Assembly: GCF_039543385.1 (NCBI RefSeq)
Contig: NZ_BAABJQ010000063.1
Span: 1 to 10,478 of the forward strand
Direction: 5' to 3'
Length of the DNA stretch: 10,478 nt
Source: Rugosimonospora acidiphila
GTDB lineage: Bacteria; Actinomycetota; Actinomycetes; Mycobacteriales; Micromonosporaceae
The notes under the pieces were generated by a model. It was not told where the DNA came from, did no database searches, and worked only from the letters and a program-made list of their open reading frames with translations. The position numbers were made by a program, and so were the translations under genes. Shown piece after piece: positions 7,301 through 10,478 of the stretch. Every line of letters starts with the position of its first letter. Positions within the stretch are counted from its first letter, which is position 1.

Positions 7301-10300
7301 GCCTCCGGTGAGCGAACCCCGCCCGGGTAGCGGCAGGCCATGCCGACGATGACGATCGGGTCGGTGTCGCTGCGCGCGGCCACGGAGCGCTCGGGGGCGT
7401 CCTCGGTGGGCGCGCCGAACAGGCCGCTCACGTAGGCGGCGAGCGCCTGCGGTGTCGGGAAGTCGAAGACGAGCGTGGCGGGCAGCCGTACGCCGACCAC
7501 CGCGGCCAGCCGGTTGCGCAGTTCGACCGCCATGAGCGAGTCGAAGCCCAGCTCCTTGAAGGCGTGCTCGGGCTCTACCCGATCGACCGAGCCGTGGCCG
7601 AGGATGGCGGCGACCAGCTCGCGGATCAGCGTGAGCAGCCGGGTCTCGCGTTCCCGGCGGTCCAGGGTGGCCAGCTCGTTGACGGGAGCCGCGGCCGCAG
7701 CCTTGCGCAGCGGAACCCGCACGAGGTCCGTGAGCAGCGCCGGAACGGCGCCGGCGCGGCGCAGCGCCGGAAGGTCCAGGGTGACCGCGGCCACGACCGG
7801 CTCGCCGGCGACGAGCGCGGCGTCCAGCGCGGCCAGACCGTCCCCATTGGACAGTGGCGTCATGCCCGCCCGGCTCATCCTGACCCGGTCGGTCCCGGAC
7901 AGGTGCCCGGTCATGGCACTCGCCTCGGACCACAGCCCCCAGGCGATCGAGTGGGCGGGCAGACCCTGGGCCATCCGCCGCGCGGCGAGCGTGTCGAGGT
8001 AGGAGTTGGCCGCCGCGTAGGCCGCCTGCCCGGCGGCGCCCATGAGCCCGGCGAACGAGCTGAACAGCACGAACGCGGTCAGCGGCCGATCGCGGGTCAG
8101 CTCATCGAGGAGCCTGGCGGCATCCACCTTCGGCCGCAGGACGGCGGCCAGCCGGTCGGGGGTCAGGTTCGTCACGACGCCGTCGTCGAGCACGCCGGCG
8201 GCGTGCACCACGGCGTCGATCGGGTACGCGTCGAGGACTGCCCGAAGCGCCTGGCGATCCGCGGTGTCGCAGGCCACCACCTCCACCCGCGCACCCACCT
8301 CGGCGAGCTCCGCCACCAAGTCCGCGGCACCCTCGGCCGCCAGCCCCGACCGGCTCACCAACAACAACTCCCGCACCCCGTGCACCCGCACCAGATGCCG
8401 AGCCACCAACGCACCCAAGAGCCCCGTACCACCTGTGATCAACACTCGACCCGACGCGGACCACGGCGCCGGCCCCTCCCCCGGCGCCTGCCGCACCAAC
8501 CTGGGCGCCAGCACCGCACCGGCCCGGATGGCCAGCTCGGGCTCCCCGCTGGCCACCGCGGCAGGCAGGGCGTCGATCGACTCCGGACCGTCCACATCGG
8601 CCAGCACGAACCGGCCGGGATGCTCGCTCTGCGCACTGCGTACCAGGCCCCAGACGGCGCCTGCGACGGGATCCGGCGCCTCGTCCCCGGCACCGGTGGC
8701 GACCGCGTGGCGGGTCACCACGGCGAGCCGGCGATCGGTGGTTTTTGGGTCGGAGAGCCAGGCCTGCAGCGTGGCGAGGACGGATCGGACCGTTTCGTGC
8801 GCGTCGGTGCCGATCACCGGCAGCAGCGCGGTGTCGGCGCCCTCGTCCACGGTCACCGCCGCCAGGCCGAACGGATCGCCGGCGGCGTACAGCTCGCAAC
8901 GGGCGGGCTGCGCCGTGGTGGGGGCCGGACGCCAGGCGACCCGGTAGAGGGTCGAGCCGCCGGCGGCCATGGACGGTGCGGGGCGCAGGGTCAGCTCCTC
9001 GACCGCCGCGACGGGGGTACCACTCGGGTCGGCGGCGGCCAGCGCCACCCGGCCGGGCCCCAGCGGGCGCAGCCGGACCCACAGCTCGGTCGCGCCGGTG
9101 GCGCTCAGCGACAGTCCGCTGAAGTTGAACGGCAGTTGCGGACCGGCACCGACCAGCTCCACCCCGGTGAGGCCGCAGGAGTGCAGGGCGGCGTCGAACA
9201 GGGCCGGGTGCAGGTGGTGGCCGCCCGGCTCGTCCGCGAGCACCACCTGGGCGACGACGTCCTCACCGTCGCGCCAGGCGGCCCGCACTCCCTGGAAGGC
9301 CGGCCCGTACTCGACTCCCCCGTCGGCCAATGCCTCGTAGAAGCCGGTCAGGTCGATCGGGGTGGCCCCCGGCGGTGGCTCGGCGGCGACCGCAGGCATG
9401 GTGGCGCCGGGAACGGACGAGACGACGGCGCTGGCGTGGTGGGTCCACTCGGCGTCCGGACGCGGCACGGGCTGGGAGTGGATGACGATGCGCCGGTCGC
9501 CTGCCTCATCGGCGTCGAGGACGGTCACCCGCAGCGCGATCGGTGCGTCGGCCACCGGCAGGGCGGCGTGCAGGGTCAGTTCGCGGACGTAGGGGCAGCC
9601 CGCGTCCTGCCCGGCGTGCAGCACCAGCTCGGCGAATCCGGTGCCGGGGAACAGGACAGTACCGGCGACCACGTGATCGGCCAGCCAGGGCACCGTGTTG
9701 GTGGACAGGACACTGGTGAACACGGTGCGGTCCGGCAGGGTCATCACCGCGCCGAGCAGCGGGTGCCCCGTGGCCGCCAGACCAAGCCCGGCCGGATCCC
9801 CGGTCGAGGCCGCCAACCGCGGCCAGAACCGCTCATGCTGGAACGGATACGTCGGCAGATCCACATGCGGGTACTGGCCAGGAAGCGCCACCGACCAGTC
9901 GACCGGCACACCCCACACATGCGCCTGCCCCACCGCGGTCAGCACCTGCCGCCAATCACCGTGATCCCGCCGCAGAGTCCCGGTCGCGTGGACACCATCC
10001 CGCTCACCGATCGCCACCGTCAACACCGGATGAGCCGAACACTCCACAAACACCCCGAACCCATCCGCCAACAACACCTCAACCGCCCGATCCAGCAACA
10101 CCGGCTGCCGCAAGTTCCGGTACCAATACCCGGCATCCAACTCCTCACCACTAACCCAGCCACCGGTCACCGTCGAAAAGAACCGCACCGTCGCGGACTG
10201 CGGACGAATACCGTCCAACACCCTCACCAACTCGTCCTCCAGCACCTCCACCGCCGGGCCGTGCGAGGCGTAATCCACCGGCAACACCCGAGCCCGCGCC

Positions 10301-10478
10301 ACCCCCTCACACCGCTGCCGGAACTCCTCGAGTCCTTCCACCGGCCCCGAGACCACCGTGGCCGACGGGCCATTCACCGCCGCCACACTCACCCCCGCCG
10401 GCAGCAACGGCTCCACCACACCCAACCCCGCCGCCACCGACACCATCCCACCCGAACCCGCCAACCCCAACAACAACC
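3694..10478 (-). CDS. Modular type I polyketide synthase, C-terminal part (two modules plus degenerate TE)
   Basis: 2260 residues are visible, counted from Leu at 10476; the true start lies past the right edge. Domains in order: partial AT (1-160) with YASH at 69-72, predicting methylmalonyl-CoA; DH (236-500) with HVVAGTVLFP (His268) and Asp428/His432; KR (505-850) with TGGTGLLG (681-688), LDD (763-765), Lys783, Ser806/807, Tyr820 and Asn824; ACP with Ser980 in GFDSL; KS (1038-1463) with Cys1211, His1346 and His1386; AT (1568-1860) with Ser1659 in GHSIG and HAFH (1758-1761), predicting malonyl-CoA; ACP with Ser1991 in GFTSL; and a TE-like domain (2040-2260) lacking its Ser and His. No ER is present. 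All other catalytic residues are in place. The TE-like end and the hairpins after the stop mark this as probably the last extension protein of the assembly line. Two stretches use a different codon style (see findings). The product cannot be named from this window. Confidence 0.97.
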   Translation of the reverse strand, partial: LLLGLAGSGGMVSVAAGLGVVEPLLPAGVSVAAVNGPSATVVSGPVEGLEEFRQRCEGVARARVLPVDYASHGPAVEVLEDELVRVLDGIRPQSATVRFFSTVTGGWVSGEELDAGYWYRNLRQPVLLDRAVEVLLADGFGVFVECSAHPVLTVAIGERDGVHATGTLRRDHGDWRQVLTAVGQAHVWGVPVDWSVALPGQYPHVDLPTYPFQHERFWPRLAASTGDPAGLGLAATGHPLLGAVMTLPDRTVFTSVLSTNTVPWLADHVVAGTVLFPGTGFAELVLHAGQDAGCPYVRELTLHAALPVADAPIALRVTVLDADEAGDRRIVIHSQPVPRPDAEWTHHASAVVSSVPGATMPAVAAEPPPGATPIDLTGFYEALADGGVEYGPAFQGVRAAWRDGEDVVAQVVLADEPGGHHLHPALFDAALHSCGLTGVELVGAGPQLPFNFSGLSLSATGATELWVRLRPLGPGRVALAAADPSGTPVAAVEELTLRPAPSMAAGGSTLYRVAWRPAPTTAQPARCELYAAGDPFGLAAVTVDEGADTALLPVIGTDAHETVRSVLATLQAWLSDPKTTDRRLAVVTRHAVATGAGDEAPDPVAGAVWGLVRSAQSEHPGRFVLADVDGPESIDALPAAVASGEPELAIRAGAVLAPRLVRQAPGEGPAPWSASGRVLITGGTGLLGALVARHLVRVHGVRELLLVSRSGLAAEGAADLVAELAEVGARVEVVACDTADRQALRAVLDAYPIDAVVHAAGVLDDGVVTNLTPDRLAAVLRPKVDAARLLDELTRDRPLTAFVLFSSFAGLMGAAGQAAYAAANSYLDTLAARRMAQGLPAHSIAWGLWSEASAMTGHLSGTDRVRMSRAGMTPLSNGDGLAALDAALVAGEPVVAAVTLDLPALRRAGAVPALLTDLVRVPLRKAAAAAPVNELATLDRRERETRLLTLIRELVAAILGHGSVDRVEPEHAFKELGFDSLMAVELRNRLAAVVGVRLPATLVFDFPTPQALAAYVSGLFGAPTEDAPERSVAARSDTDPIVIVGMACRYPGGVRSPEALWSLVAAETDAVGEWPVDRGWDVDALYDPDPERSGTSYARQGCFLYDATEFDAGFFGISPREALAMDPQQRLLLETSWEAVERAGIDPRSLRGSRTGVFAGLMYFDYAARLSSLPEGVEGYLGTGSSGSVASGRISYSLGLEGPAITVDTACSSSLVALHLAAQSLRQGECDLALAGGATVLSTPALFIEFSRQRGMAVDGRCKSFAAAADGTGWGEGVGVLLLERLSDARRQGHPVLAVVRGSAVNQDGASNGLTAPNGPSQQRVIQAALSAAGLASGDVDAVEGHGTGTRLGDPIEVQALLATYGRDRDPDRPLWLGSIKSNLGHTQAAAGVAGVIKMVMAMHAGTLPRTLHVDAPSDQVDWASGEVRLLCAAREWTVGGDRPRRAAVSSFGISGTNAHVVLEQPAPAEPEPAPAPRRPEAPAYAWGVSAQSSMALRDQARTLAGHVAGADLDPVDVGYSLAVSRTTWPHRAVVHGPDRDALLAGLRAIAEGEPSPYVEAGRSSSGRLAMLFTGQGAQRPGMGLALAARYPAYADAFDAACGELDRYLDRPLRDVIASEPELLGRTRYTQPALFATEVALFALLRGWGLAPDFVTGHSIGEIAAAHVAGVLTLPDAAALVGARATLMDALPPGGVMIAVGVSESEARAAMPDDGSVSVAAVNGPTSIVLSGDEGPTEAVAGALAAAGARIRRLTVSHAFHSERMASMLDDFGDALAGLSFHSPRIPMVSAVTGRFEPDAVRDPGYWVNQVRATVRFADAVRSLDEAGAATYLEVGPDAVLSAMVRETLGADTRAVAALRRDRPDEAATTAALAALHVHGAPIDWPAFYADLGARRVDLPTYAFQREKYWLDATPGAAVPVSPAVGPAGPVEAEVDDPAERLRRDLATLDVAERRELVLRHVLLAAAATLGFTQADAVEPDAPFLELGFTSLGVMELRNRLTTLTGVPLPAGLIWDHPTAAHVADHLLEHLRPPAEDDAPGTLSLLFDQARAQGRTDEFRAVLLASEALRPVLAEAPEPGRVSARRLADSPDGPVLVCVGSPDGADEFADEVAARFGGLRTVLAAPQPRDGDAPAGSRAVAAELLAASLRPFIEDRPVVVVAHGSGWLPAQELTAWLCAAGHEVDGFVRVDPADPERELAALPPRSTERVLFDLAAQLRLFGGSGDVATEVPSVTVSAGPDDPAGAQALHEWLASTAAAR
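4387..7365 (-). other. Final PKS module: KS-AT(malonyl)-ACP, non-reducing
   Basis: KS (7365-6088) has the active-site motif TACSSS, plus EGHGTGT and NLGHTQAAAG. AT (5775-4897) has GHSIGE and HAFH, typical of malonyl-CoA. The post-AT linker ends VDLPTYAFQREKYW and leads directly to the ACP (4644-4387), with no KR, DH or ER. The ACP keeps the phosphopantetheine Ser but has Thr where Asp is common (GFTSL), a tolerated variant. The module should add an unreduced acetate unit and leave a beta-ketoacyl-ACP. Confidence 0.88.
7417..10478 (-). other. Penultimate PKS module: AT(methylmalonyl, partial)-DH-KR-ACP
   Basis: The KS and the AT nucleophile lie beyond the right edge. AT (to about 9997) carries YASH. 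DH spans 9771-8977, KR 8964-7927 and ACP 7659-7432. The KR has the LDD triplet and no A-type tryptophan, so it is B-type and should form a D-beta-hydroxyl. An intact DH should then remove water to give an E double bond. The expected product is an alpha-methyl-alpha,beta-unsaturated thioester. The segment between DH and KR is the usual KR structural subdomain, with no room for an ER. Confidence 0.85.

Noticed and set aside
5131..7311. Plus-strand open frames at 5131-6000 and 6097-7311
   Set aside because: Antisense shadows of the last AT and KS domains, rich in Arg, Ala, Gly and His, with no recognisable family.
8965..9000. A hidden enoylreductase between DH and KR
   Set aside because: The interval holds only the KR structural subdomain; there is no ER NADPH-binding motif and not enough length.
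10474..10476. TTG at 10474-10476 as a true PKS start
   Set aside because: It falls in the middle of an AT domain, after the position of the catalytic Ser; the gene simply continues past the right edge.

Overview
The window is very GC-rich, with G/C-ending codons, strong GGAGG-type ribosome sites and a modular type I polyketide synthase (PKS). This points to an actinomycete, of Streptomyces or Micromonosporaceae type; the sequence alone does not decide the genus. It looks like one edge of a polyketide gene cluster.

Layout: positions 1-2778 (minus strand) hold a tightly packed operon for a branched-chain 2-oxoacid dehydrogenase complex. The order is E1-alpha, E1-beta (4-bp overlap), then E2, which is cut by the left edge after its lipoyl and subunit-binding domains. 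Positions 2779-3013 are a divergent control region with a candidate minus-strand promoter, an inverted repeat touching its -35 box, and a second short palindrome. Positions 3014-3241 (plus strand) encode a 75-residue protein resembling the DUF5988 family. Positions 3242-3693 have no convincing gene but hold three 21-bp-spaced direct repeats, a 19-bp perfect hairpin (likely a two-way terminator), two imperfect 44-bp tandem repeats and a second GC hairpin. Positions 3694-10478 (minus strand) are the 3' part of a large PKS gene, open at the right edge.

The visible PKS reads AT(methylmalonyl, partial)-DH-KR-ACP / KS-AT(malonyl)-ACP-TE-like. The penultimate module should make an alpha-methyl, alpha,beta-unsaturated unit. 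The last module has no reductive domain and should leave a beta-keto thioester. The C-terminal thioesterase-like domain has lost the nucleophilic Ser (Gly in its place) and the segment carrying the catalytic His, so it looks dead. The inference is that the chain leaves the synthase by another enzyme, for example one that cyclises a beta-ketoacyl thioester. The dehydrogenase complex could supply branched acyl-CoA starters, although it may be a housekeeping operon. The main unexplained items are the dead TE, patchwork codon usage in the PKS gene, the two-block charged pentapeptide linker in E2, and the small DUF5988-like gene.
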